Shown: positions 24,257 to 34,089 of the stretch, piece by piece
How positions within the stretch are numbered: position 1 is the stretch's first letter
Layout of the letters: each line of letters starts with the position of its first letter
From: Hypoxylon rubiginosum
Taxonomy: Eukaryota > Ascomycota > Sordariomycetes > Xylariales > Hypoxylaceae
Assembly: GCA_902806565.1 (NCBI GenBank)
Contig: CADCXA010000067.1
Span: forward strand, 372,001-436,000
Length of the DNA: 64,000 nucleotides
Reading direction: 5' to 3'
The notes under the pieces: model-generated
Seen by the model: the letters and a program-made list of their open reading frames with translations, nothing else
What the model was told of the DNA's origin: nothing
Databases searched by the model: none
Made by a program: the position numbers and the translations under genes

Positions 24257-26455
24257 TCAGGGGGGCACATTGATTTCATACCCAATCAGCACTTCGGTGT
24301 TTGACCCTTCCCAGCCTCGGTTTCCCGCAGCCGATAACATGAAACGGCTGGAAGGATCGATATAGAGACTGGATATAACACCGGCACGTGGAGGGCCGGG
24401 AATGATCAAAAAGGGAGGCGGCGAGTGCTTGGACGACTGCTCCGCGCGTAGGTCATAAAGCCGAAGAATATCGTAAGACGCACAGATTAGATGTCGCCCG
24501 TTTATCATGGGCCGAACACAACTAACGGGGCCACTACCCCCGGGGAATTTGAAGACCCTTTCTGGTTGCCAGCCTATGCGGCCTCCCCTTGCCTTTTGCA
24601 CGCTGAATTCCTCCACCGTGCCGTTTCTTCGGCCGGCGTAGATCCAATTACCGTCCGGGCTCCAGCACGCACCCATGCACCAAGGAGGTACACCGGGCCT
24701 GTTGCCAATGCGCGCGATGGGATTCGGCATCCGCCGATCCCAAACATGCAAGGTCCCGTGGATAGAGGCGGACATGAACGTACTGTCCGAAGTCTGCGCC
24801 ATGTCATGATGTGCCGGTGGCGCCGCGGCGAATATTGCAGAGGGAGATGGAGGTGCCATGCCTTGGGTTCCTTGGGTCCCTTGGGCGATTGGCTGAGACA
24901 CGCCTGCTGGCTGCGACGGGAATGAGCCGTCGCCCGCGCTCGGTAGCGAGAAGTCTGGTAAGGTAGGCATGGACGAAGGGTCGTGATTGGCATCACTAGC
25001 GAAGGAATCGAGCGCGTCGTCGCCGAAGTGGGGGGCGGAATCAGGTCGGCTCGGTTCCGAAAGGGGCTGCACTCCTAGCGCCGGGCCCGGCTCGGGCACG
25101 AAGGCTGGGCCGGACATATCGTAGTCCCCTATCGTAACATCGGCATCTCGAGCTGAATCTTGCATCATGGCACGGGAAAATTCGTTGTCGTCGTCTCCCC
25201 CGAAGGCACCCATGCCGTCGTTATCGCCAAAGAGATCAGAGCCGCCGGTAGGACTGCCACCAAACAGACTATCGTGCGCGGGACTTCCCTGAGCGTCGAC
25301 TAGACCGTCTCTCCCGACGGTAGCCTGACCCGATGCTCCGTCCGCTCCCGTACCGCCTACGCCGTTGTTTAGGCCCGTGCCGAATCCGCCATCGGTCTCG
25401 AACTTCAAGTCGCCATCTAGGCCCGGCTGAGTATTGCTAAAAAAGGTGTCGCTCGGGATATCCTCCTCGGCAGCTTCCGGCGGCATCGGCGCCCCTCCCA
25501 TCGGACGGATCTCAATAGCAGAGATCTGACCACCGCTCCCATCGAACTGGCGCGCCACCTGCCCCGTATTGAGGTCCCAGTCGAAGATGTTCTTATCCCA
25601 GCTTCCGCTAAGGACACTCTTCTCGCTGGGAGAGAGGGTCAGCACGCTGACAGCATTCGTATGCTTCTTGAGACACGTAATCCTCTTCCCCTCGTCGTGG
25701 CGCACGCTTTGGAGGTTGATGCCGCCGCTCTCAAGGCCGGACAGGAGCCACAAGGCCTGAGAATGAACGGCTAGGCTGTAGACGGGGCTAAGGACCAAGT
25801 CCTCCTGTCGCACGGGGGCGGGTTGAGGCTCGGCGTTCTCCCAGTACGACATGAGAACTCCGGCCTTGGTGACGGAATCGACAAAAGGATGCCTCTGCGC
25901 CACGGTCAAGAGGGTCTTGCCGTTGATGGTAGCGGGCCCGTCGTATTTCCTGATGTATCCGTCGCTTCCCCCGGTCATCCAGTAGCGAAGGTCGGGAGTG
26001 ATGGCTATGGCATTGATGCTGGTGGCCATGGGGGCTGCCATGGTCGGAACGATGTCGTACGTTGCCGCATCGAGGACTTCCGGGCGGACGCTGGGCTTCC
26101 ACTTCGGGGTCGCCAAAGGGCCCGGGGTAGCCGACGTTCGAGTAACGGTCGGCTTGGCAATCCCGTTCGGCTGGTCGTCTTCGTCGTCGTGTTGATCGGG
26201 GTCGTCGTCTTCTTCTTCGTCATTTTCATTGTCGTTCTCTTCTTCGTTGTCGTGCTCGTTCTCGTTCTCGTTGTCGTCTTCGCCATCCATATCGCCGTCG
26301 CCATCTCCGTCTCCGTCGCCATCTCCGTCGCCATCCCCATCGCCATCGCCATCTCCATCTCCATCTCCATCTCCATCTCCATCTGCATCTGGCATAAGGT
26401 CATCCTCATGCTCATTATCGGAGCTCGCATTCGAGTCTCGGTCAAAATCATCCAT
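24257..26455 (-). CDS. spt8: SAGA complex subunit Spt8, WD40 protein
   Basis: A single-exon gene of 732 aa. The N-terminus is a strongly acidic low-complexity tract: about 15 GD units, then runs of NE and DE, encoded by CCATCG/CCATCT hexanucleotides at about 26280-26390. From about residue 130 the Spt8 WD40 propeller begins (YDIVPTMAAPMATSINAIAI, DLRYWMTGGSDGYIRKYDG, KHTNAVSVLTLSPSEKSVLSGSWDKNIFDWDLNTGQV). A long disordered Gly/Asp/Ser/Pro insert separates these blades from the last ones (HGTLHVWDRRMPNPIARIGNRPGVPPWCMGACWSPDGNWIYAGRRNG, of which I quote only parts). Spt8 is the TBP-binding module of SAGA and works in the nucleus in promoter selection. The length, the acidic head and the internal insert are normal for filamentous fungi. 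Confidence 0.93.
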   Translation of the reverse strand: MDDFDRDSNASSDNEHEDDLMPDADGDGDGDGDGDGDGDGDGDGDGDGDGDGDGDMDGEDDNENENEHDNEEENDNENDEEEDDDPDQHDDEDDQPNGIAKPTVTRTSATPGPLATPKWKPSVRPEVLDAATYDIVPTMAAPMATSINAIAITPDLRYWMTGGSDGYIRKYDGPATINGKTLLTVAQRHPFVDSVTKAGVLMSYWENAEPQPAPVRQEDLVLSPVYSLAVHSQALWLLSGLESGGINLQSVRHDEGKRITCLKKHTNAVSVLTLSPSEKSVLSGSWDKNIFDWDLNTGQVARQFDGSGGQISAIEIRPMGGAPMPPEAAEEDIPSDTFFSNTQPGLDGDLKFETDGGFGTGLNNGVGGTGADGASGQATVGRDGLVDAQGSPAHDSLFGGSPTGGSDLFGDNDGMGAFGGDDDNEFSRAMMQDSARDADVTIGDYDMSGPAFVPEPGPALGVQPLSEPSRPDSAPHFGDDALDSFASDANHDPSSMPTLPDFSLPSAGDGSFPSQPAGVSQPIAQGTQGTQGMAPPSPSAIFAAAPPAHHDMAQTSDSTFMSASIHGTLHVWDRRMPNPIARIGNRPGVPPWCMGACWSPDGNWIYAGRRNGTVEEFSVQKARGGRIGWQPERVFKFPGGSGPVSCVRPMINGRHLICASYDILRLYDLRAEQSSKHSPPPFLIIPGPPRAGVISSLYIDPSSRFMLSAAGNRGWEGSNTEVLIGYEINVPP
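26280..26392. repeat. Hexanucleotide coding repeat in spt8
   Basis: About 18 units of CCATCN, read on the - strand as Gly-Asp or Met-Glu-like pairs, coding for the (GD)n tract of Spt8. Units alternate CCATCG, CCATCT and CCATCC, so the array is interrupted at the third codon position, which lowers slippage but still allows length change in steps of two amino acids. Confidence 0.85.
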
Positions 26456-27129
26456 ATCGAGTACCGTTGCTGGTCCCTCGGCTAGCAGCGCATCAAGGAC
26501 GACGTTTTACGGTCAACCAACAAAATTCGGCGTAATAGCGGGTTTGAAACAAAGCACATCGAGAAACCATCAATGCGATGATAAAGAGAATAATTTCGGA
26601 ATACGGGTAGGCAGCTGGTTAAGAGGTGGAGTTGAAGCTTCAATAAAAATGCACAACTTCAATGTTGATACGTATCTAGGTACATTAGAGCTAGGAACAT
26701 TGAAGGCTGGAAGGGTAAAGTACCCGGATGTAGGTATGAGAGGCTGAACGTGACCTAAGGCTGAGGCTTGGTTAGCGGTTAACGAGTAGCGATTAGCGAT
26801 GCGATTAGCGATTAGCGATTACCCTAGCAGTTGGCTGTTAGCGGTTAACGGTTCGTGGCTAGCGCGTTCAATCCGGAAGCCCTGATATTTTAATCTCAAC
26901 ACATATCGCGATACCTCTTACGAGGAGGTACATAGGTAGACAGCCAAATCGTGTAGATCATTTGTGCTCATTTTTCAGAGAGAATCAATATCTTAGATGG
27001 GTATATAAACTATAAACAGGTACCTATGTAGGTAGGTATATAAACGAATTAATAAACTAGACAGGTACATAAACATTTACTACGGTTTAACTTGTTCCGT
27101 ATACGTTATCGTTATCCCCAGGTAGGTAG
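26456..27129. other. Intergenic with GATTAGC tandem repeat
   Basis: About 0.67 kb between two - strand genes. At about 26780-26822 the word GCGATTA/GATTAGC is repeated at least five times with small changes, flanked by GCGGTTAACG on both sides (about 26774 and 26839). GGTAGGTA-type words occur at 27016-27045. No gene. Confidence 0.5.
26775..26850. repeat. Short GATTAGC-type tandem repeat flanked by GCGGTTAACG
   Basis: A short imperfect tandem array upstream of spt8. The flanking words GCGGTTAACG appear in direct orientation on both sides, so this looks like a locally expanded GATTAGC/GGTTAACG unit family rather than a mobile element. Confidence 0.6.
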
Positions 27130-29460
27130 TTACTTCGTATTAAAAAGGGAACCCCGTCCTGCCCCTGTCCCCTTCGGAGTTTTTGGCTTCGATTTCGTAG
27201 GCCCAGAGGCTTGAGACGGCAGGGCAAACAGAGAGAGAGAGGGCGGCGCATGAGCTGGAGATTGTGGCTGTGGAGATTGACCAATAACATTGTTAAGGAT
27301 AGTGGACGATTGTTGCTGTGCCTGTGAAGCTGAGATTGGACGGGCAATTGGGAAAGTGAGAGGCTGACTGTTAGAGAGAATATTGGGTTGACTGCTGGAG
27401 GGAATCTTGGGTTGACTGCTAGAGGGAATCTTGGGTTGACTGCTAGAGGGAATCTTAGACTGACTGCTAGAGAAAACGCTAGGTTGACCGCTAGAGAGAA
27501 GGCTAGGTTGACCGCCAGAGAAAACGCTAGGTGGACTGCTAGAGAAAAGGCTGGGTTGATCGCCAGAAGTAATTTGGGAAATTATCTTGTCAATTGCTTC
27601 GGATTGAGGGGTAAATTTCTTGGTGGTAGTAGTGGCCTTAGGAGTGGAAGCTTTAGTAGAAGGTTTAGCTACCTCTGATTTAGGGCCGGCAGCAGTGGGT
27701 GGAGCAGTGGGTGTTGGTTTTTGAGCATTGGATTTTTTAGGGGCATTGGATTTCTTAGGGGCATTGGATTTCTTAGGGGCATTGGATTTCTTAGGGGCAT
27801 TGGATTTCTTAGGGGCATTGGATTTCTTAGGGGCAAAGGGTTTGAGGGCAGAGGGTTTGGGGGCAGAGGGTTTGGGGGCAGAGGGTTTGGGGGCAGAGGG
27901 TTTAGGGGCAAAGGGTATTTGGGACTCGGATTCCGAGTCAGATGAACCGGTGCGCACTTCTGAAGTCCCATAAGGTTGAAGTTTGGCATAAGGTTGAAGT
28001 TTGGTATTGGATTTGGTTCCAGTATTGGATTTAGGTCCAGGAGTATTGGATTTAGGTCCAGGAGTATTGGATTTAGTTCCAGGAGTATTGGATTTAGTTC
28101 CAGGAGTATTGGGTTTAGTTCCAGTACTTCCAGGAGAAGAGTCGTCAAGTGTCAGCGGTTTACTTGCAGATCCCTCAGGCTCAGGAGAGGAAGAGCCAAT
28201 CTCCAAAGGTGTATGTATAGATGAACCAGTAAAATGAGAGTTCGTTACCGGCCCGCCCTGCACATTGGTGCCACCAGAAGTCGTAAGGGGTGTTTTGTTC
28301 ACATTCTTGTTGCTCTTTGGGGTCTTGCTGCTCTTTGGGGTCTTGCTGCTCTTCGGAGTCTTGCTGCTCTTCGGAGTCTTGCTGCTCTTCGGGGTCTTCG
28401 GGATATTCGGGGTCTTCGGGATATTCGGGGTCTTCGGGATATTCGGGGTATTCGGGGTATTCGGGGTCTTGGGCCTTTTAGTAGCCGGAGGTGGTTTCAG
28501 TCCTGCCTCGGTGGCCCCTCGCTTACGATTCGTCGGGTTAGGTGATTCTCCTTTCGGTCGCAGTACCTCTCCGGCGTCCTTCGTCGTTGCTAGCCGACCA
28601 TTCTCATCCCTTATTTCGATGGCACTGACAAGTTCGATTGCCGCTCGCGCTCGGTAGCCCAAGCCACGAATGGCTCGAGAGGCAGAGAGGCCGACCATCT
28701 CCCACCGTACACTTCTGGCGTTGAAGTATCCATCTATGTCGTCCCATAATGTCTCATTATATGTGCCCGTAAGCGCAACACGGTCCATCATCTCTTTCGC
28801 TGCCCAGAATATGCGCAGACCACAGGACCAGCTGTCATTTTGAGCGGGTATCGATACGCTTCGAATGCAATTACGGTCAAACTCATAGCCATAGCTACTA
28901 AATATACTAACCACCCTCTCCAATATTCGATTCCCTCTTTCTTTCCGAGAGTCGGCTGTCACCCAGGAGTCAAGAATGGCCATCTGCACGATTCGCCTGT
29001 ACGGTCCGAGCGCTTCTGTGCCGGCCTTCTGTTGCTTACGGATGAATAAGAGCTCCCAGTGGACGTTCCCAACATTAACCGGCCATATGGTATATTCTGT
29101 ATTACTGAATCGTTTGAATTGCCTGGCCCATCGGTTTTTCTGCGCGGCTTCGAAGGGTCTCGAGTCTAAATTGAATAAATTTGCGAGGTCGGTATTCTGT
29201 ATGTGGATCGTGTCTCGTACGGAGGGTGGGAGGTTGTTGTGGTACTCATATAGGGCATCCTCAAGGGCGGTGCCGTTTAGCCACTCCTCCGGGCCCCTCT
29301 GGAGCACTTGGAAGCCTCGTAACTCCGGCCAATTGCCCGTGGGAGGCTGAGGAATATTGGCGTTGTTCTCGTCAACTTCGGCTATGTGCACGAGGTCGCA
29401 ACCGCCCCATCCCTTCTCATTGTTCCCACAGAGGACTTGTCCAGTCGTAAACTCTGGCAT
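27130..29460 (-). CDS. Ulp1/C48-like cysteine protease with long repetitive tail
   Basis: One exon. The frame opens at 29526, but the ATG at 29460 (MPEFTTGQVL) is the more natural start because a duplicated non-coding-looking segment lies just upstream; this gives 776 aa. Residues about 30-260 hold a Ulp1-like peptidase core. Numbered from 29460, these are H134 in NVGNVHWELLF, D164 in AILDSW, Q207 and C213 in QNDSWSCGLRIFW, the His-Asp-Gln-Cys set of C48 SUMO proteases. The remaining 500 residues are repeats: NTPNIPKTP, KTPKSS, NTPGTKS/NTPGPKS, APKPS, NAPKKS and SSSQPKIP blocks, Pro/Lys/Ser-rich and very basic, ending in a TKSKPKTPKG-like tail. The closest known theme is single-domain Ulp1-like proteins of transposon origin or lineage-specific deSUMOylases. 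Whether it cleaves SUMO is unknown. Confidence 0.75.
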   Translation of the reverse strand: MPEFTTGQVLCGNNEKGWGGCDLVHIAEVDENNANIPQPPTGNWPELRGFQVLQRGPEEWLNGTALEDALYEYHNNLPPSVRDTIHIQNTDLANLFNLDSRPFEAAQKNRWARQFKRFSNTEYTIWPVNVGNVHWELLFIRKQQKAGTEALGPYRRIVQMAILDSWVTADSRKERGNRILERVVSIFSSYGYEFDRNCIRSVSIPAQNDSWSCGLRIFWAAKEMMDRVALTGTYNETLWDDIDGYFNARSVRWEMVGLSASRAIRGLGYRARAAIELVSAIEIRDENGRLATTKDAGEVLRPKGESPNPTNRKRGATEAGLKPPPATKRPKTPNTPNTPNIPKTPNIPKTPNIPKTPKSSKTPKSSKTPKSSKTPKSSKTPKSNKNVNKTPLTTSGGTNVQGGPVTNSHFTGSSIHTPLEIGSSSPEPEGSASKPLTLDDSSPGSTGTKPNTPGTKSNTPGTKSNTPGPKSNTPGPKSNTGTKSNTKLQPYAKLQPYGTSEVRTGSSDSESESQIPFAPKPSAPKPSAPKPSAPKPSALKPFAPKKSNAPKKSNAPKKSNAPKKSNAPKKSNAPKKSNAQKPTPTAPPTAAGPKSEVAKPSTKASTPKATTTTKKFTPQSEAIDKIISQITSGDQPSLFSSSPPSVFSGGQPSLLSSGQPSVFSSSQSKIPSSSQPKIPSSSQPKIPSSSQPNILSNSQPLTFPIARPISASQAQQQSSTILNNVIGQSPQPQSPAHAPPSLSLFALPSQASGPTKSKPKTPKGTGAGRGSLFNTK
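27370..28480. repeat. Cluster of coding minisatellites in the Ulp1-like gene
   Basis: At least five different in-frame arrays follow one another: CTGCTAGAG-type 24-mers (about 27380-27550), GGGGCATTGGATTTCTTA 18-mers (about 27734-27830), GGGGGCAGAGGGTTT 15-mers (about 27845-27915), AGTATTGGATTTAGGTCCAG-type 21-mers (about 28020-28125), and CTTTGGGGTCTTGCTG / GGATATTCGGGGTCTTC 18-mers (about 28310-28470). Unit lengths are multiples of three, so copy-number change keeps the frame. Confidence 0.9.
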
Positions 29461-29482
29461 CTTTTCCGTCACGTCTAACGCT

Positions 29483-29569
29483 GATTTCTGAGCAGTTCGA
29501 ATACAGTGGCAATATCTAATGTCCAATGTCGATTTTTGAGCACTTTGAATACAGTGGCAGTGTCTAATG
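29483..29569. repeat. 39-bp imperfect direct duplication
   Basis: 29483-29521 and 29531-29569 are two copies of a 39-bp sequence (GATTT[CT]TGAGCA...TCTAATG) differing at five places, 48 bp apart start to start. They straddle the upstream edge of the Ulp1-like frame, so the first 22 codons of the longest frame are part of this repeat. Confidence 0.85.
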
Positions 29570-30989
29570 ATCGTGACCTGAGTTTAGATGGGCGCCGTCA
29601 CGTCACCAAATATAAATACTGCGAGGCCAGGAACCTTAGACAGCAAAGGCCCTTTGAATATGGTATATCAATTGCTTTTCAGCAAGCTATTAAACAAGAC
29701 AGTGAAAGATATAACAGGTAGGTATGTTGACTACCATGTCCAGTTGATGCTGCTATAATATTTGTATCTGCTAACAAAGGTGAATACGAACAATCTCTTA
29801 GCTAGAACAGATTATGAGCCTTTGTCCTTCGCCGAATCTGCATACTATCCTCGGTTCCGGTTTGGGATCCATATGTCTTTGTTAGCAAACTAGACGTAGA
29901 AAGAGACGACGGCCAGCAGACAGCTAGACAGCTTACCTTACCTCAGGTACTGGAGGTAGGAGGTAGGTAGGTAGGTAGGTAAGAGGTAAGTGAGGAGATT
30001 TTAGGGAAGACAATTAGCAATTTATAAAGGCAACATCGGCAACGCCACTACCAAGGATAAACGAATTGTGCCTTTTTAACGAACTGCTAGCTAGCTAGGC
30101 ATATGTAGACTACTCCCCCCTATCCCCTGAACCATCAAAAGAGAAACAGGAGTGGGTAAGAGCCCATTAGTAACATTATTGATGTACGATTAGGTCTCAA
30201 AATAGACTGAACATAATAGAATTATAAGTGTTGTCTACCTTGCCGGCGTTGCTGAAACAGCCTTTTTCTACCTATGATGCAAACAGATCCAGATGTTCCC
30301 CTTTCCTTGAAGTAGGTATCCAGGTGTCATTTTCACAATAGAGATTAATATAACGGTTACCGGAATACCTCAAGATGAACTTTTAATAACATTATACGAG
30401 GTAGATACCTATCTTGCTTTTTCTCACCATAAGTTATTAGACTACGCAGGAAGTCTTCGTCAAGGTTTCCGTTGGTTGTAAAAGGGGTATAAAAGGGGTA
30501 TGTAACCGACACTATCAGCCACAGGAGATAAGGTATCCCGTGTTCAGCCACAGAAGCATACCTACTGGCCTATGCATTGCTCGGTATTACAGCCCGTTAG
30601 GCCAATTACAGATTAGACCAACTTCCAAGACATGGCTATTCCTTTCTTGCTGGCTAGGTGGTCTAGGCAATGTTTCCATTCAGCTTACCTCCTCCTACCT
30701 CGTCTCATCATCTCATCACGCGCGTCCCTTTGTCATGTTCTTACGACCCGACGAACTCCCTTTTCGCATTTTGCCATCTCGATTAATACGCCACAAGTGA
30801 GGATGACGGGACTTAGACTGACCTACCTTGAAACGACGGCATCGGTTGTTTTTGGTCTGCTAGGTTAGCTACCTAGACAATTGCGATAGCGAAAGACAGC
30901 GGCGGGCGGCGGCACTCGTGGGCGGCACTCTCGTGAAAAGGTAGAGGCCGTCGCGCCGACCTCCGAGTCGCGGATTCGACACCTTCTAG
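29570..30989. other. Intergenic between divergent genes
   Basis: About 1.4 kb. Contains a simple GGTAGGTA run at about 29951-29985 and the duplicated word AAAGGGGTATAAAAGGGGTAT near 30480 (TATAAAAGG, possibly a TATA element but 500 bp from the next start). Small open frames are featureless. Confidence 0.4.
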
Positions 30990-32379
30990 ATGCTCGCCAA
31001 CAACCAGAGCCGCGGCACGGTGTCGTTCTTCTTGGGCTTCCTGCTGTGCTATGCTCTGGTCGCGGCCTACTTGCGATCCAAGTGCTATCGCGACCCGTCT
31101 TCCGTCTTCTTCAGGCCCGAAGCTGCTCGCGTCTTGACCTATTCCGCATTCCGCAAGGCTCAGGCGCGGAAGTTCGGAGATCTCGCAGCGTCGCACCCGT
31201 CGCCCAAGTTCTCCAACTCGACAAACCCCGAGCTATGTATCGGCATCGCATCGGTGAGCCGCCGTGGTTTTTCTTACCTGAAGGAAACGCTCGGCTCCAT
31301 ACTAGAAGGGTTGGATAGTCTAGAGCGCCAACGCATATATCTTGTCGTCTTCCTCGCCCACGCCGACCAGTCTCAGCACGAAGATTTTCTCCAGCCCTGG
31401 CTTCTTAACATGGCCGACGGCCTCCCGACGTACCCGGACGATCCCGAGATCATGAACCTCGTCCGGCAGCTCGAGGCTGACGGGGACTACGAGGCGCACG
31501 CGCGGAAGCAGAAGATCGACTACGCTGTTCTCCTAGACGAATGCGCCAAGGTCAATCCCGAGTACACCATGACCTTGGAAGATGATGTGATCGCCTTGGA
31601 TGGCTGGTACCACCGGGCTCTCGGCGCGTTGCGAACCGCCGTGAGGAAGACGGAGGAGCTAGGACGAGATGGCTGTATGTTGGTCCCCTGCGCTCTACGG
31701 GTGAAATCACCTACGCCGCGTTAGCTCTATCACAGTGCCCTGGACGCTTAAGCTTATCTCTTCTCACATAGTTCTCTACCTGCGCATATTCTATGACGGA
31801 CGACTCCTTGGTTGGAACAGCGAAGAGTGGCCGCTTTATGTCGAGTCGAGCACGGCAATCTTCCTCGCCCAGGTTGTCATCTTGGCTGCCCTTCGTTGGC
31901 GTTTCGCCTTTGTGCGCAAAGCCCTGACGCTCCCAATTTTCTTCGTCCTCTGCGGGGTGTGCACTCCCATGCTGATCGGGCTGTTTTTTGCTGCCGGCCG
32001 CAACTGCATGCAGCCGAAGGCTCCCGGTGTTCATCTCATGCGTAAGTATGGCTGCTGCGCCCAGGGACTTGTGTTTCCCCAACGTCAAGTTGTCGATCAC
32101 CTGCTCCCACTGTACCGCGATACCCAAGATAACCATGCCGCGGTCGACACGTTCCTCGAAGACTGGGCCAACAATCATGATGGCTTGCGCTGGGCCGTCA
32201 CCCCGGTCCTTATCCAGCATGTTGGCGGCAAGAGCTCCCACGGCGCAGGCGACCAGGCGTTAGGGTCGCTGACGGACGATATGCCGTTTGATTATTCCTT
32301 TGAGACGAACGATCCTGTCCGGCTAGCAGAGGAGCATCGCGCATGGATTGCAGAGATGCAGGAATCAAAATCCGCATGA
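30990..32379 (+). CDS. PGAP4/TMEM246-like GPI-glycan glycosyltransferase
   Basis: Exons 30990-31674 and 31772-32379 (intron 97 nt, GTATGT...CATAG) join to 430 aa (GRDG then FLYLRIFYDG). An N-terminal signal anchor (VSFFLGFLLCYALVAAYL) precedes a glycosyltransferase domain with ELCIGIASVSRRG, YLVVFLAHAD and the acidic metal-binding motif TLEDDVIA. A hydrophobic hairpin (AIFLAQVVILAALRW and LPIFFVLCGVCTPMLIGLFFAAG) is inserted in the domain, and then the fold resumes (CAQGLVFPQRQV ... LIQHVGGKSSHG). This split layout, with two membrane helices inside the catalytic domain, is the mark of PGAP4, the Golgi enzyme adding GalNAc to the GPI core in animals. Fungal members are uncharacterised. A Golgi role on GPI anchors or related glycans is inferred. 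Confidence 0.85.
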
Positions 32380-33228
32380 CGATGAAACAGCTGTATTAGC
32401 AGCGATGTCTATGTCATCTTTCATGTCCGCTATCGGATTGGTAGGCCAATATATATGTATCTAACTAATGACCTTCTAGAAACATTAATTTCCAGTTTCT
32501 ATCGTAGTCGCATGGTCTCAAGTCTGCTTTCGACAACCTAGATATTTTAAAGTTGATGAACTCTTGAGTTATTGTTAGGAGATACTCCTAAGCATACCTA
32601 AGGATCGGTATGGAAGGAACGCAACGTCGAGCGCCTAAGCACACTGAAGATATCTCATGTTACTATTAACCTATCTCCGGCCTATGAGTGTCTTCACCAA
32701 AGCTCTGATACGTAACGGTCTTCCGCGAATCAATTTCTAGCATTCAGGTAAACGTGCCACCTTAATCTGACCCCTTCCCAGAACTGCGGTCCGCCTACAT
32801 TTCTAGCAGACGGCGCAATACTAGTCTGCTATATTTGATATTGATAATTCGACTTCCCATCTGTTTTCTATGTCACCGACCCCCAAGTCGCTCGATTCCA
32901 GCGTCCCCTAGATTAATCTCGTTTCGTAGACCTACTCGTGATGGCACCAAGCGCGGTTGACGCTTCTCAGTGCGGAATGATCGGATGACTAGGAGATAAG
33001 GCTTGTCTGCTGTACTATATACCTACCGAGCTCCCCAAGGCAACTCACATATCGAGTGACAGTCCGATAGCGTCGTTGGTATGCCCAATGCGGAAATTGT
33101 ACTATACCCTCCAATACCTAGGTATGTGCCTTTTGGTAGGACTGCTAGGTAAGCGGTAGCAGGTAGAAACATGCCAGCGAGTGAACATCTCCCACCGCGG
33201 ACTATGTTTCGGGATTTCTTGAGTCATG
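32380..33228. other. Intergenic between convergent genes
   Basis: About 0.85 kb with no gene. A TACCTAGGTA palindrome lies at about 33116-33125. Probably 3' UTRs and spacer. Confidence 0.4.
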
Positions 33229-34089
33229 TCACGTCTCGTCTTGCCGTTTCCAGTGTATTGTGGTACTCGAGAACGTAGCGTAGCCTGGATCCTCAGGAAA
33301 TTCTACTTTGGCACATTGCTCGTCTAGCTCCTTCATCTTCGCGAATTCTGACTGCGAAAAGCCTCGGAACCTACGCGACGTCAATCGGAATACGTGTTCT
33401 AGGAGGCGGGATGGTACGAGAGGATATAACACTCGAAGTTGGAAGCTTAAGCCTAGTACTTACTCTTCCCATACGTCGTACGAAGTGCCAACGAACATGG
33501 CAGGCAGATGCTTGGCAACGGTCTGATTGTATATGTCTCTGTATAGGTGGATGCCAAAGACCAAAGTCGACGGGGTCACGCGGTCGAAGCCTTCGGGAGA
33601 ATCGACGATTTCGTGACCCAAGCTTTGGATAAACGCCTTGTCTACCGAGTTGAACAGTGGCTCCTGAAAGAGACAGGCGATTGCCTGCGAGCTATTACGT
33701 TGCAGTTGCTCGACGATGCACAAGAAGGCGGCTAGCTGCACGTGTGCGGTTCGCCTGCCCTCCCACGAACCGTTTTCGGGATCGAAGGAGCCCAAGCCGA
33801 AACAGATAGCTTGGGACACGCCGGAATGACTACTACGCGACGTGACGATTTCCCGTAGCCGGAGACAGCACGTTGAGGATTCCCACTGGTCCGTGATGCG
33901 TCGGTGTTCAGACTGGATGTCGAAGATGGATAGGAACGGCTGTCGCGGCGTCGGTCCGGAAAAATGACTATTAGGATCCGTGCCCTGGTGTTTTTCGAGG
34001 TGGCGTCGCCCTTTGCGGCGAACTCTCGTCCATTCCTGATCAGACCCGGCTCGTTGTCCATGGCCATTGACTGGTATCGAAGAGGCCAT
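33229..34089 (-). CDS. SRR1-like domain protein
   Basis: Exons 34089-33464 and 33370-33229 (intron 93 nt, GTAAGT...GTAG) give 255 aa. The SRR1-like fold is seen in VSQAICFGLGSFDPENG, RTAHVQLAAFLCIVEQL, QEPLFNSVDKAFIQSLGHEI and DSPEGFDRVTPSTLVFGIHL, ending VWEE-FRGFSQSEF. In plants SRR1 affects light and clock signalling; S. cerevisiae BER1 belongs to the same family and touches microtubule or protein-folding phenotypes. No biochemical role is settled. The N-terminus (WTRVRRKGRRH) is basic, as in many fungal homologues. The intron joins GA plus G to keep the acidic Glu-Glu-Phe, so the model is firm. Confidence 0.85.

Noticed and set aside
26229..26747. 172-codon + frame rich in Ser-Pro opposite spt8
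   Set aside because: It is the antisense shadow of the (GD)n and NE/DE coding repeat of Spt8; no ATG context or family resemblance.
27370..28480. CRISPR-like array because of regular repeats
   Set aside because: Units are coding, contiguous and in frame, without unique spacers, in a eukaryotic genome.
27721..28657. Several + frames with regular repeats opposite the Ulp1-like gene
   Set aside because: All are the reverse reading of in-frame minisatellites; the - frame has an enzyme domain and an intact stop.
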